Origin: Clostridiales bacterium
GTDB taxonomy: Bacteria; Bacillota; Clostridia; Christensenellales; CAG-138
Length of the DNA: 34,759 nucleotides
Direction: 5' to 3'
Assembly (NCBI GenBank): GCA_015056105.1
Contig: SVGX01000017.1
Coordinates: 1 to 34,759 of the forward strand
The notes beneath the pieces are model-generated. The model saw nothing but the letters and a program-made list of their open reading frames with translations, ran no database searches and had not been told where the DNA came from. Positions 23,631 to 32,507 of this stretch are shown piece by piece. Numbering within the stretch: the stretch's first letter is position 1; each line of letters starts with the position of its first letter. The translations under genes were made by a program, and so were the position numbers.

Positions 23631-23703
23631 CGTAGGGGCGGCCATTGGCCGCCCGTGCCGGGTGCGGTGGAAATAAGGCGGGCGGCCATTGGCCGCCCCT
23701 ACG
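23631..23703. repeat. Paired GGCGGCC palindrome element, copy C
   Basis: CGTAGGGGCGGCCATTGG... (23631-23655) and its inverted copy ending ...CCGCCCCTACG (23679-23703) flank a spacer closely related to that of 462-535 (TGCCGGGTGCGGTGGAAATA against TGTCCGGGCGCGGTGGAAAC). The element lies between mnmG and rsmG, genes usually almost adjacent. The rest of the 23487-23719 gap ends in the low-complexity AACTGTCAGCTGCCCACTGC. Confidence 0.88.
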
Positions 23704-23719
23704 GGCGTAAGGATAACTG

Positions 23720-25600
23720 TCAGCTGCCCACTGCCAACTGTTTGATTTTGATCAGCAGTACCGCGATATCCGCCGGGGAGACGCCGCTGATGCGGCTGGC
23801 CTGCCCGATGGAACGGGGACGCTTCGCGTCAAGCTTCTGCCTTGCCTCAAGGCGAAGGCCATCGGTGCTGAGGTAATCGATGCCATCGGGGATCAAGGTA
23901 TCTTCAAGGCTCCGGAACCGCTGCACCTGCTGCTGCTGTTTTTCGATGTAGCCGTCATAGCGGGCCATGATCTCCACCTGCTCCTCCACCTCTTCCTCAA
24001 GGGGCGGCAGCTGAGAATAAAGGCCCATAAGGTCGGTGTAACCGACACCTGCACGCTTCAAAAGATCAAAGAGTTTGATGCCTGTTTTCGGCACGGCTTC
24101 GCCCCGGGCGCTGAGCAGCGCCGCAAGGGCCTCCGAGGGGGGCACATGGCCGCCGAGGGCACGAAGAGCGGCAGCGATGCCCTCCCGCTTTTCCATCAGA
24201 CGGCGGTAGCGCGCTTCGCTCACAAGGCCGGTGCGCCTTGCAAGCTCCGTGAGGCGCAGATCTGCATTATCCTGCCGAAGGAGCAGCCGGTACTCTGCCC
24301 GGGATGTCATCATGCGGTAGGGCTCGTTGGTGCCCTTGGTGGCAAGGTCATCCACCAGCACGCCGATGTAGGCGTCCGCCCTTGAAAGGATCAAGGGTTC
24401 TTCCCCCCTGAGGGCAAGGGCGCAGTTGATGCCCGCATAAAGGCCCTGTGCGGCAGCTTCCTCATAGCCGGAAGAGCCGTTGAGCTGGCCCGCGAAGTAA
24501 AGGCCTTCTATCTCCTTTGCCCGAAGGGTCAGATCAAGGCCCGTGGGGTCGATGCAATCGTACTCGATGGCATAGCCGGGGCGGGTGATCTTCACCCGGT
24601 GAAGGCCCGGCATGGTGCGCAGCATCTCAAGCTGTACATTTGCGGGAAGGCTGGTGGACATGCCCTGCACATACATTTCATCGGTGGAAAGGCCTTCCGG
24701 CTCGATGAAGATCTGGTGGCGATCCTTATCCGCAAATCTTGTGATCTTATCCTCAATGGAGGGGCAGTAACGGGTTCCCGTGGCGTTGATGAGCCCCGAA
24801 TACATGGCGCTTTTGTGGATATTGGCCTTGATGATATCGTGGGTCGCGCTGTTGGTATAGGTAAGGTAGCAGGGATACTGCTGCCTGGGGTCGCTCTTTG
24901 TCAAAAAGGAGAAATGGGGCGCGGGCACATCGCCATGCTGCACTTCCATTTCGTGATAATCGAGGGTCCTGCCCAGCACGCGGGCGGGGGTGCCGGTCTT
25001 GAAACGGCGCAGGGGGAAGCCGAGGCTTTCAAGGGAAGCGGACAGTCCTTCTGCCCGAAGGAGGCCGGAAGGTCCGCTCTCGGTGACCTGATCGCCGATG
25101 AGGATGCGGCTTTTAAGGTACACGCCCGCCGCGAGGATGGCGCTTCTGCAGGGAATGACATCGCCGGCGGTGCCAACGCCCCCCGCAAGGCGCACGCCCG
25201 TGACGCGCCCGTGCTCCACAAGGATCTCCGAAGCCTCGCCCTGCAGGATGTCGAGGTTTTCCTCCGCCTCAAGGGCGCGCTTCATCCGCTCGTGGTAGCG
25301 GCGCTTATCCATCTGCGCGCGGAGGGAATGGACGGCGGGGCCCTTGCCGGTGTTGAGCATGCGCATCTGGATGAATTCCGCATCCGCCGCAAGGCCCATT
25401 TCACCGCCGAGGGCATCCACCTCTCTGACAAGGTGGCCCTTGGATGTGCCGCCGATGGCAGGGTTGCAGGCCATCAGCGCCACGGAATCAAGGTTTAAGG
25501 TGACAACAAGGGTGGAAAGGCCCATCCGCGCCGCCGCAAGGGCCGCTTCCGAGCCCGCATGGCCCGCGCCGAGCACCACAACATCGTAACGATGGGACAT
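23720..25600 (-). CDS. mnmG: tRNA uridine 5-carboxymethylaminomethyl modification enzyme MnmG
   Basis: MnmG, with MnmE, modifies the wobble uridine of certain tRNAs using FAD and a folate carbon. The 626-residue product has the FAD loop VVVLGAGHAGSEAALAAARMG at the N-terminus, NPAIGGTSKGHLVREVDALGG, the central YCPSIEDK and GLYFAGQLNGSSGYEEAAAQG, and a C-terminal LSTDGLRLEARQKLDAKRP...ASRISGVSPADIAVLL. The ATG at 25600 has GGCGGTGG upstream. It is the first gene of the minus-strand group running to the GNAT gene. No mnmE is in the window. Confidence 0.97.
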   Translation of the reverse strand: MSHRYDVVVLGAGHAGSEAALAAARMGLSTLVVTLNLDSVALMACNPAIGGTSKGHLVREVDALGGEMGLAADAEFIQMRMLNTGKGPAVHSLRAQMDKRRYHERMKRALEAEENLDILQGEASEILVEHGRVTGVRLAGGVGTAGDVIPCRSAILAAGVYLKSRILIGDQVTESGPSGLLRAEGLSASLESLGFPLRRFKTGTPARVLGRTLDYHEMEVQHGDVPAPHFSFLTKSDPRQQYPCYLTYTNSATHDIIKANIHKSAMYSGLINATGTRYCPSIEDKITRFADKDRHQIFIEPEGLSTDEMYVQGMSTSLPANVQLEMLRTMPGLHRVKITRPGYAIEYDCIDPTGLDLTLRAKEIEGLYFAGQLNGSSGYEEAAAQGLYAGINCALALRGEEPLILSRADAYIGVLVDDLATKGTNEPYRMMTSRAEYRLLLRQDNADLRLTELARRTGLVSEARYRRLMEKREGIAAALRALGGHVPPSEALAALLSARGEAVPKTGIKLFDLLKRAGVGYTDLMGLYSQLPPLEEEVEEQVEIMARYDGYIEKQQQQVQRFRSLEDTLIPDGIDYLSTDGLRLEARQKLDAKRPRSIGQASRISGVSPADIAVLLIKIKQLAVGS

Positions 25601-25664
25601 GTTTCCACCGCCTTTCATACAAAAATAGGGGGAAGGGCAAACGCGCATCCCTTCCATGCGCTAT

Positions 25665-25693
25665 ATTATACCAAAGCCGGGGCTGCTTGGAAA
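25665..25693 (-). promoter_or_regulatory. Promoter of mnmG
   Basis: TTTCCA (25688-25693) and TATAAT (25665-25670) are separated by 17 bases, with TGG directly before the -10 (extended -10). Upstream lie two ATATTTCCCGA copies (about 25699-25727), the first inside a CGGGATATTTCCCG inverted repeat. Confidence 0.75.
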
Positions 25694-25776
25694 GCGGGAT
25701 ATTTCCCGAGAAAATAGATATTTCCCGAAGTCGCACCAAAGGTGCGGCTGTGAAGTTTTTTGTCTGACGGCTAAAA

Positions 25777-25839
25777 GTGAAATCCTGGCTTCGCTATTAT
25801 GAAATTGCACCCTTCGGGTGACCGCAGGCGTTATTTCAC
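25777..25839. repeat. GTGAAAT-type modular repeat, short copy
   Basis: GTGAAAT (25777-25783) and ATGAAAT each precede a small stem-loop (the second is GCACCC-TTC-GGGTG), and the block closes with an inverted ATTTCAC (25833-25839). Bases 25777-25820 align without gaps to 30714-30757 at about three of four positions. It fills the gap between the divergent mnmG and oxidoreductase promoters. Confidence 0.7.
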
Positions 25840-25878
25840 TGCCGCCCTTTGGGGCAGCTTCCCTTTCCTCGCATTCCG

Positions 25879-25887
25879 TGATAGAAT
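25879..25887 (+). promoter_or_regulatory. Candidate extended -10 promoter of the oxidoreductase gene
   Basis: TGATAGAAT (25879-25887) is an extended -10 with TAGAAT. The upstream -35 (TTCCCT) is poor. It lies about 38 bases before the ATG. Confidence 0.45.
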
Positions 25888-25924
25888 AGACCCGAAACAT
25901 ATCCCGGCAAAAAGGAGTTGCCCC

Positions 25925-27004
25925 ATGGAAAAACAGGAAAAACTGCTCTTTACCCCCTTCGCCCTGAAAGGCAAAACGGTGAAAAACCGCATGATGGTGC
26001 CGCCCATGGTGCGCTTTTGGCGCGACCTTCGGGATGGCCACGCGGAGGATGCGGATATTGCCCATTACAGCGCCTTTGCAAAGGGCGGCTTCGGCCTTAT
26101 CGTGGTGGAAGCCACCTGCATCAAACCCGGGGGTGAGCTCAATGCCTGTGAGCTTGGGGCTTATGATGATGCCTATATTGAAGACCTTTCCCGCATCGCC
26201 GCCGCCATCAAGGCGGAAGGCGCCGTAGCGATCCTGCAGCTGCACCACGCAGGGCTCATCGCCATCGGGGAGGATAACGTGTCCGCTTCCGATGCGCTGC
26301 TGGAATCCCGGGGCCTGAACGTGAAGCCCAGCCGCGCCCACGGCGCAAGCGAGGAGGAGATCGAAACGCTGATCGCCGCCTTTGCCGCCGCCGCACACCG
26401 GGCGGAGCAGGCGGGTTTCGACGGCGTGGAGCTGCACGGCTGCCACAGCTATCTCATCTCCCAGTTTTTGAGCCGCAACCTGAACCGCCGGGAAGACCGC
26501 TACGGCAAGCCGGAGCAGTTTGCCCTCGACGTCATTGCCCGGGTGAAGGAAACTGTATCCGATGCCTTTATCGTGGGCATCCGCCTCGGCGCCTTTGAGC
26601 CCACGCTGCAGGAGGGGCTTCGCCACGCCAAGGCCATGGAGGCGGCGGGCATCGACTATATCAGCGTTTCCTACGGCTTCTCCATCCTCCATGCGCCGGA
26701 AAAACCGGAGGGCTATCCCTTTATCGACGTTATCTACGGCGCGGAAGAGATCAAAAAAGCCGTTTCCGTGCCCGTGTTCGCGGTGCGCTCCATCGTGTCC
26801 GCAGAGCAGGCAGAGGCCATCCTCGAAAAAACAAAGGTGGATGGCGTGCTCATCGGCCGCGGCGCCCTTGTGAACCCCAACTGGCCGAAGGATGCCTTTG
26901 CCGGCGCCGACACGGGCCGCTGCATGCAGTGCCCCGTGTGCTATTTCCGCCGGCACCGGGAAAACTGCCCGGGACGGGACGCTTACGAAAAGAACCGCCG
27001 CTGA
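25925..27004 (+). CDS. Old Yellow Enzyme-family NADH:flavin oxidoreductase
   Basis: This 359-residue FMN TIM-barrel protein belongs to the Old Yellow Enzyme family. It begins LLFTPFALKGKTVKNRMMVPPM, has the substrate-side HGCHSYLISQFLSRNLNRREDRYG and the FMN phosphate-binding DGVLIGRGALVNPNWP near the end. The C-terminal cluster CMQCPVCYF...C resembles the iron-sulfur cysteine segment of 2,4-dienoyl-CoA reductase-like members, but the second, dinucleotide-binding half of those enzymes is absent. Substrate unknown. I chose the ATG at 25925 with AAGGAG 7 bases upstream; the frame is open further upstream into repeats. A 34-base gap separates it from walJ. Confidence 0.88.
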   Translation: MEKQEKLLFTPFALKGKTVKNRMMVPPMVRFWRDLRDGHAEDADIAHYSAFAKGGFGLIVVEATCIKPGGELNACELGAYDDAYIEDLSRIAAAIKAEGAVAILQLHHAGLIAIGEDNVSASDALLESRGLNVKPSRAHGASEEEIETLIAAFAAAAHRAEQAGFDGVELHGCHSYLISQFLSRNLNRREDRYGKPEQFALDVIARVKETVSDAFIVGIRLGAFEPTLQEGLRHAKAMEAAGIDYISVSYGFSILHAPEKPEGYPFIDVIYGAEEIKKAVSVPVFAVRSIVSAEQAEAILEKTKVDGVLIGRGALVNPNWPKDAFAGADTGRCMQCPVCYFRRHRENCPGRDAYEKNRR

Positions 27005-27038
27005 AACGGCATCATTATAATAAGAAAGGATATCCGCC

Positions 27039-27830
27039 ATGCGCTTTTGCCCGCTTTTTTCCGGTTCCTCCGGCAACGCCCTTTTCGTGAAGGGCGGCAA
27101 TACCGCGCTGCTTGTGGATGCGGGGCTGGCGGGCAGCACCGTACTCGGCGCCATGCGCGCCATCGGGGAGGAGCCCGCCGCCCTTGCAGGCATCCTTGTG
27201 ACCCATGAGCACATCGACCATGTGCGGGGCGTGGGCGTGCTGGCAAGGCGGCTGAAGGTGCCCGTTTACGCCAACGCGGGCACATGGCGGGGCATGCTGC
27301 AGCACACGGGCCCCATCCCGCCGGAGCTTGTCAGGGTGTTTGAAACGGGGCGGGAATTCTACATCGGCAGCATTGCCGTGCACCCCTTCAAAACGCCACA
27401 TGATGCCAACGAATCCGTGGGCTTCGCCTTCCGTACGGAAGCGGGGAAAAAGCTGTCCATCCTCACGGATGTGGGGCATATGCACGATGCTCTTTTCGAC
27501 GCCGTGGCAGGAAGCGACCTTCTTCTCATCGAATCCAACCATGATGTGGAGATGCTCCGGGTAGGGCCCTATCCTTATCCCCTTAAGCGGCGCATCCTTG
27601 GGGATGAAGGCCACCTTTCCAACGACGCCTGCGGCGCGGCCCTTGCAAAGCTGTACCGCCGGGGTGTGAAGCAGGCGGTGCTCGGCCATTTGAGCGGGGA
27701 GAACAACATGGGCTCCATCGCCCTTGAAACGGTGCGCGCCTGCCTCAGGGCAGAGGCCATCCCGGATGATGCTTTTGCCCTTTCCCTTGCCTACCGGGAC
27801 AGGGCGGGCGACATTTACGAGCTGGAGTGA
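27039..27830 (+). CDS. walJ: Metallo-beta-lactamase-fold hydrolase, WalJ/YycJ type
   Basis: The 263-residue protein has the metallo-beta-lactamase fold with the metal motif THEHIDH (His56, His58, Asp60, His61), the N-terminal FSGSSGNALFV typical of YycJ/WalJ, LTDVGHM around residue 146, and GHLSNDACG and GHLSGENN nearer the C-terminus. WalJ is a probable 5'-3' exonuclease linked to replication or cell-wall homeostasis in Bacillota, but the exact function is not settled. It lies 6 bases before rlmH, a common pairing in Bacillota; the walRK two-component genes are not in the window. Confidence 0.88.
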   Translation: MRFCPLFSGSSGNALFVKGGNTALLVDAGLAGSTVLGAMRAIGEEPAALAGILVTHEHIDHVRGVGVLARRLKVPVYANAGTWRGMLQHTGPIPPELVRVFETGREFYIGSIAVHPFKTPHDANESVGFAFRTEAGKKLSILTDVGHMHDALFDAVAGSDLLLIESNHDVEMLRVGPYPYPLKRRILGDEGHLSNDACGAALAKLYRRGVKQAVLGHLSGENNMGSIALETVRACLRAEAIPDDAFALSLAYRDRAGDIYELE

Positions 27831-27836
27831 GCAAAC

Positions 27837-28316
27837 ATGACCATACGCATCCTTTGCATCGGCAAACTGAAGGAACGCTTTTACACGGAAGCCGCACAGG
27901 AATTTCTGAAGCGGCTTTCCCGCTATGCGGCGGTGGAGATCGTGGAACTGCCCGATGAAAAAGCGCCGGAGCAGCTTTCCCCCGCGGAGCGGGAAAGGGT
28001 GAAGGACGCGGAAGGCAGGCGCATGCTTGCAAAGCTCACCGACGGGGACTTTGTGGTGGCCATGGACTTAAAGGGCAAAGAGCTTTCCAGCGAGCAGCTT
28101 GCCGGGGAGCTTCAGGGCTGGATGAACGGCGGCAAAAGCCGCATCGCGTTCCTCATCGGCGGCAGCCTTGGCCTCAGCGATGCGGTGCTTTCCCGTGCCA
28201 ATTACCGCCTTTGCTTCGGCAAGCCCACCTTTTCCCACCAGATCTTCCGCATCATGCTGCTGGAGCAGATCTACCGCGCCTTCAAGATCATCTCCGGCGA
28301 GCCCTACCATAAATAA
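27837..28316 (+). CDS. rlmH: 23S rRNA (pseudouridine-1915-N3)-methyltransferase RlmH
   Basis: RlmH is a SPOUT methyltransferase that methylates pseudouridine 1915 of 23S rRNA on the assembled ribosome. The 159-residue length is exact for the family. It shows IRILCIGKLKERFY at the start, FLIGGSLGL (SAM-binding knot) and the C-terminal PTFSHQIFRIMLLEQIYRAFKIISGEPYHK. The ATG is 6 bases past the walJ stop, with GGAG inside the end of walJ. Confidence 0.96.
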   Translation: MTIRILCIGKLKERFYTEAAQEFLKRLSRYAAVEIVELPDEKAPEQLSPAERERVKDAEGRRMLAKLTDGDFVVAMDLKGKELSSEQLAGELQGWMNGGKSRIAFLIGGSLGLSDAVLSRANYRLCFGKPTFSHQIFRIMLLEQIYRAFKIISGEPYHK

Positions 28317-28336
28317 AGGAAGGAGCGGCCGCTTCC

Positions 28337-28834
28337 ATGTTCGTTCACCCCGATGCAAAAGAAACCCTTGCGGTGCTCGATTCCCTTTCTATCCCTTACC
28401 GCTACTATAATCACGACCTTGCCCGTACCATGGCGGACTGCGCGGATATCGGCGCGGATGTGGGGGCAAGGCACTTCAAAAACCTGTTTTTGACGGACAG
28501 GAAAAAGAGCGTGTTCGTGCTGCTGCTCCTTTGCCCGGAAAAGGAATTCCGCACAAGCGATATCTCAAAGCAGCTCGGCACCAGCCGCCTTTCCTTTACC
28601 ACGGCGGAGCAAATGACGGAATACCTTGGCCTTGTGCCCGGCAGCGTCACGCCCATGGCCCTTGCAAGGGAAAGCGCGAAAAACGTGCGCGTTGCCATCG
28701 ACAGGGATATCCTTTCCATGGAGACCGTCTGCGCCCATCCCTGCACGGCAGAAGCCTCCGTGGCGCTTTCAAAGGATGACCTGTTCCGCTTCCTTGCGCA
28801 CTGCGGCAACGATATTGCATATGTGGATGCATAA
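28337..28834 (+). CDS. YbaK/ProX-type aminoacyl-tRNA deacylase
   Basis: This 165-residue single-domain protein matches the prolyl-tRNA editing (ProX/PrdX) group of the YbaK superfamily, which hydrolyses Ala-tRNA(Pro) in trans. Visible are IPYRYYNHDLARTMADCADI, GARHFKNLFLTDRKKSVFVLLLL with the conserved lysines, and GLVPGSVTPMAL, the signature turn of the fold. It follows rlmH by 20 bases and lies upstream of two aminoacyl-tRNA synthetase genes, which fits a translation quality-control role. Substrate specificity is inferred from the family only. Confidence 0.88.
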   Translation: MFVHPDAKETLAVLDSLSIPYRYYNHDLARTMADCADIGADVGARHFKNLFLTDRKKSVFVLLLLCPEKEFRTSDISKQLGTSRLSFTTAEQMTEYLGLVPGSVTPMALARESAKNVRVAIDRDILSMETVCAHPCTAEASVALSKDDLFRFLAHCGNDIAYVDA

Positions 28835-28895
28835 AAAAAAGAGGATATGCAGCCGAAAAATATAGGTTTTTGGCCGCGGTATCATTTATTTTACA

Positions 28896-28924
28896 TTGAC
28901 ATCTTGTCAGATATTTTAGATAAT
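28896..28924 (+). promoter_or_regulatory. Promoter of glnS
   Basis: A perfect TTGACA (28896-28901) and GATAAT (28919-28924) are separated by 17 bases. Transcription would start near 28931, about 72 bases before the glnS ATG. I see no T-box in this leader. Confidence 0.8.
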
Positions 28925-29002
28925 AATAGTCTGGAACCTGTGTGTATACGCAGGGGCCAAGACTGTTTTTTGATTTTCCCAAGAAAGGAAGGCGGTTCAC
29001 CC

Positions 29003-30649
29003 ATGGAAGAACTGAGGACGGCACAAAAGCACTTTATCGAAGAATTTATCGAGCAGGATATCCAGCAAAAGGGCCTTTCTCACATCCAGACCCGCTTCCC
29101 CCCGGAGCCCAACGGCTACCTGCACATCGGCCATGCCAAGGCTTTGTTCGTGGATTTTTCCATGGCGGAAAAGTTTGGCGGCAGCTGCAACCTGCGTTTT
29201 GACGATACCAACCCCACCAAGGAAGATGTGGAGTATGTGGATGCCATCATGCATGATATCCGCTGGCTCGGCTTTGAGTGGGATAAGCTCCGCTTTGGCA
29301 GCGAATATTTCGATACCTGCTATGAGCTGGCGGTGAAGCTCATCAAAAAGGGCGCCGCCTATGTGGACGATCTTTCCAAGGATGAGATGCGCGAATACCG
29401 CGGCACCCTTACCGAGCCCGGCAAGAATTCCCCCTGGCGCGAGCGCACCGTGGAGGAGAACCTTGATCTCTTCGAGCGCATGAAGAACGGCGAGTTTGAA
29501 AACGGCAGCCACACCCTGCGCGCCAAGATCGATATGGCGTCCCCCAACGTCAACATGCGCGACCCTGCGCTGTACCGCATCCTGCATATTTCCCATCATC
29601 AGACCGGGGACAAGTGGTGTATCTATCCCATGTACGATTTTGCCCACCCCATTCAGGATGCCATCGAGGGCGTGACCCACTCCCTCTGCTCCCTTGAATA
29701 TGAAGCCCACCGTCCCCTTTACGACTGGGTGGTGGAACAGTGCGAATTTGAGCACAAGCCGAGGCAGATCGAATTCGCCCGCCTGAACCTCACCAATACG
29801 GTGATGAGCAAGCGCTACCTCCGCCGCCTTGTGGAAGAAAACTACGTCAGCGGCTGGGATGACCCCCGCATGCCCACCCTGTGCGGCCTGCGCCGCAGGG
29901 GCTATACCCCGGAAGCCATCAAGGATTTCCTGACCCGCGCCGGCGTTGCCAAGGCGGACAGCATCATCGATACCGCCATGCTGGAGCACTGCCTCCGCGA
30001 AGACCTCAACGCCCACGCCCACCGTATGATGGCGGTGCTCGATCCCATCAGGGTGGTCATCGAGAACTGGCCCGAGGGCAAGTTTGAGGATGTGGAGATC
30101 GAAAACCTGCCCGGCAGCGAGGAAGCCGGCAAGCGCACCGTGCGCTTCGGCCGCGAGCTTTACATTGAGCGCGACGACTTCTCCTACGATCCGCCGAAGA
30201 AGTATTTCCGGCTGAAACCCGAGGGCGAAGTGCGCATGAAGGGTGCCTACATCGTGAAGTGCGAGCGGTGGGAGACCGACGAAAACGGCAATGTGACCAC
30301 CGTATACTGCACCTACGATCCCGCCACCAGGAGCGGCGAGTGCGAGCGCAAGGTGAAGGGCACGCTGCACTGGCTCAACGCCGCCGATGCCGTCAGTGCC
30401 GAGTTCCGCCTGTACGAGCCCCTCATCTTCGATGCGGAAGCGGATGATGACCGTGATTTCATCGAGCGCCTGAATCCCGACTCCCTGCAGGTGAAGCATG
30501 GCTTCGTTGAACCCGCTCTTGCCGGGACGGAGAAGGGCAGCCGCTTCCAGTTCATGCGCGTTGGCTATTTCTGTGCCGACCTTGACCACACAGAAGAAAA
30601 GCCGGTCTACAACCGCGCCGTGGGCCTGAAGGACAGCTTCAAGGTTTGA
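29003..30649 (+). CDS. glnS: Glutaminyl-tRNA synthetase
   Basis: GlnRS charges tRNA(Gln) directly with glutamine. The 548-residue protein has the class I HIGH motif (41-44, in [14 protein letters not shown]), the GlnRS-specific NLRFDDTNP and the KMSKS equivalent VMSKR (267-271), followed by a beta-barrel anticodon-binding region (about 340-548). The ATG at 29003 has AAGGAAGGCGG upstream; the frame is open earlier through the promoter. Many Bacillota lack GlnRS and use the GatCAB amidotransferase, so its presence points to a lineage that acquired glnS. gltX follows after a repeat-filled gap. Confidence 0.96.
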   Translation: MEELRTAQKHFIEEFIEQDIQQKGLSHIQTRFPPEPNGYLHIGHAKALFVDFSMAEKFGGSCNLRFDDTNPTKEDVEYVDAIMHDIRWLGFEWDKLRFGSEYFDTCYELAVKLIKKGAAYVDDLSKDEMREYRGTLTEPGKNSPWRERTVEENLDLFERMKNGEFENGSHTLRAKIDMASPNVNMRDPALYRILHISHHQTGDKWCIYPMYDFAHPIQDAIEGVTHSLCSLEYEAHRPLYDWVVEQCEFEHKPRQIEFARLNLTNTVMSKRYLRRLVEENYVSGWDDPRMPTLCGLRRRGYTPEAIKDFLTRAGVAKADSIIDTAMLEHCLREDLNAHAHRMMAVLDPIRVVIENWPEGKFEDVEIENLPGSEEAGKRTVRFGRELYIERDDFSYDPPKKYFRLKPEGEVRMKGAYIVKCERWETDENGNVTTVYCTYDPATRSGECERKVKGTLHWLNAADAVSAEFRLYEPLIFDAEADDDRDFIERLNPDSLQVKHGFVEPALAGTEKGSRFQFMRVGYFCADLDHTEEKPVYNRAVGLKDSFKV

Positions 30650-30665
30650 CGCTTCGCGCCAAACC

Positions 30666-30788
30666 GATGAAATCGCCGCTAGGCGGCAGTGATATATTTT
30701 GCCTCTGCAAAATGTGAAATAACGGCTTGCGCGTTGTGAAATTGCACCCTGCGGGTGCAGTTGATGCGGGTTTGCCTTGCGGCAAACC
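30666..30788. repeat. Modular GTGAAAT/stem-loop array
   Basis: Constant heptamer-like spacers alternate with different hairpins: GATGAAAT + GCCGC-TAG-GCGGC; AGTGATAT + ATTTTGC-CTCT-GCAAAAT; GTGAAAT + AACG...CGTT; GTGAAAT + TGCACCC-TGC-GGGTGCA; GTTGATG + GGTTTGCC-TTGC-GGCAAACC. The stems are perfect but unrelated to each other, apart from the weak third one. Confidence 0.75.
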
Positions 30789-30985
30789 GGATCTGAACAG
30801 CCGGCAGTCGGCTTTCACCGCCTTTGCCGGCAGCTTTTAATCCGGCTCTGACGACATGTGCGTCAGAACGGATGAAAAGCGAAGCTTTTCGTTCCCCTCG
30901 CACTTTGCCGCCCGCAAAAGCGCAAGCGTTTGCAGGCAAAGGGCGGAAATTCCTCGCTGCGTGCCCCTGCACGCAGCGAAACAAC
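30789..30985. repeat. Further hairpins in the glnS-gltX gap
   Basis: The rest of the gap contains TCTGACG/CGTCAGA, GAAAAGC-GAA-GCTTTTC, and a 10-bp CGCTGCGTGC/GCACGCAGCG hairpin just before the gltX ribosome site. No gene or obvious promoter is seen. The last hairpin could affect gltX expression. Confidence 0.6.
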
Positions 30986-31001
30986 AAAAAGGAGTTTATT
31001 T

Positions 31002-32444
31002 ATGGTCAGAACCCGTTTTGCGCCCTCCCCCACGGGCTATATGCACCTTGGCAACCTGAGAAGCGCCCTTTATACCTTCCTTTATGCCCGCCACAACGGC
31101 GGCAGGTTCATCCTCCGCATTGAGGATACCGACCAGGCCCGCTATGTGGAAGGCGCGACGGATGTCATTTACCGCACCTTGAAGGATATCGGCATGGATT
31201 GGGACGAAGGCCCGGATGTGGGCGGCGAATTCGGCCCCTATGTGCAGAGCGCAAGGAAGGATATGTACCTGCCCTACGCCGAGCAGCTTGTGCGCGAAGG
31301 CAAGGCCTACTACTGCTTCTGCACCAAGGAAGAGCTGGACGAGCGCCGCGAAGCCGCCGCCGCCAGGGGTGAGACCTTCAAGTATGACAAGCACTGCCTC
31401 AACATGCCCAAAGAGGAAGTGGAGCGCCGTATTGCAGCCGGCGAACCCTATGTCATTCGCCAGAATGTGCCCACCGAGGGCGAAGCCGGCTTTGACGATG
31501 TCATCTACGGCCACATCACCGTGGACTGCGCGGAGCTTGACGACATGATCCTCATCAAGGCGGACGGCATGCCCACCTACAACTTCGCCAACGTGATCGA
31601 TGACCACACCATGGGCATCACCCACGTGATGCGGGGCAACGAATACCTTGCCTCCACCCCGAAATACAACCTGCTTTACGATGCCTTCGGCTGGGAAAAG
31701 CCAACCTATATCCACATGACGCCCATCATGCGCGATGCGCAGCACAAGCTGTCCAAGCGCGACGGCGATGCTTACTATGAGGATTTCCTTGCCAAGGGCT
31801 ACCTGAAGGAAGCCATCGTGAACTATGTGGCGCTCCTTGGCTGGAACCCCGGCGATGAGCGGGAGTTCTTCACCATGGATGAACTGATCGCCGCCTTCGG
31901 CGTGGAGGGCATGAGCAAATCTCCCGCCATTTTCGATGTGCAGAAGCTCACCTGGATGAACGCGGAATACATCCGCCGCCTCAGCCCGGAAGCGTTCACT
32001 GCCCATGCGCTGCCCTATTATGAAAAGGCAGGCGTTGCAAAGATGGATCTTTCCATCCTTGCCCGCATCCTGCAGCAGCGCACGGAGGTTTTCACCCAGC
32101 TGCCGGACATGGTGGATTTCCTTGCCAAGCTTGACGAGGATTACAGCGTTGAGCTTTTCACCAACAAGAAATCCAAGACCAACCCGGAAGTTTCCAAGGC
32201 CGTGCTTGAAATGGTCATCCCCGCCCTTAAGGCCCTGCCCGAATGGACGGAGGAGGCCGTGCATACCCTGCTTCTTTCCATGGCGGCAGAGCAGGGCATG
32301 AAAAACGGCACGCTGCTTTGGCCGGTACGCATCGCCATGGCGGGCCGCCAGGTGACCCCCGGCGGCGCCATTGAGATCGCCGTGCTTCTCGGCAGGGAAG
32401 AGGCCCTACGCCGCCTGGAGCTCGGCCTGAAAAAGCTTTCTTAA
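31002..32444 (+). CDS. gltX: Glutamyl-tRNA synthetase
   Basis: GluRS charges tRNA(Glu). The 480-residue product has the class I signature RFAPSPTGYMHLGNLRSALYTF (HLGN at 15-18), RIEDTD, a zinc-type segment YYCFCTKEEL...KHCL, the KMSKS equivalent KLSKR (249-253), and an alpha-helical anticodon-binding C-terminal domain. I chose the ATG at 31002, preceded by AAAAAGGAG; upstream in-frame codons lie in the hairpin region. With a separate glnS present, this enzyme may be discriminating, but that cannot be read directly. Confidence 0.96.
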   Translation: MVRTRFAPSPTGYMHLGNLRSALYTFLYARHNGGRFILRIEDTDQARYVEGATDVIYRTLKDIGMDWDEGPDVGGEFGPYVQSARKDMYLPYAEQLVREGKAYYCFCTKEELDERREAAAARGETFKYDKHCLNMPKEEVERRIAAGEPYVIRQNVPTEGEAGFDDVIYGHITVDCAELDDMILIKADGMPTYNFANVIDDHTMGITHVMRGNEYLASTPKYNLLYDAFGWEKPTYIHMTPIMRDAQHKLSKRDGDAYYEDFLAKGYLKEAIVNYVALLGWNPGDEREFFTMDELIAAFGVEGMSKSPAIFDVQKLTWMNAEYIRRLSPEAFTAHALPYYEKAGVAKMDLSILARILQQRTEVFTQLPDMVDFLAKLDEDYSVELFTNKKSKTNPEVSKAVLEMVIPALKALPEWTEEAVHTLLLSMAAEQGMKNGTLLWPVRIAMAGRQVTPGGAIEIAVLLGREEALRRLELGLKKLS

Positions 32445-32507
32445 AGCCGCTCCCTGTAAACTGCCGTTTCCCCTTTGTCCTTTACCCGTGATCTTGAGGA
32501 GGATCCC

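Noticed and set aside
28871..28884. GGCCGCGGTATCAT resembling a reversed T-box core
   Set aside because: Only a partial match on the wrong strand, with no terminator or specifier structure around it.
28997..30589. A 530-codon minus-strand frame opposite glnS
   Set aside because: Antisense shadow of an unmistakable glutaminyl-tRNA synthetase; low-complexity His/Ala/Gly/Val composition typical of such shadows. The same applies to the long frames opposite ord, the mutL-like gene, argF, orr and gltX.
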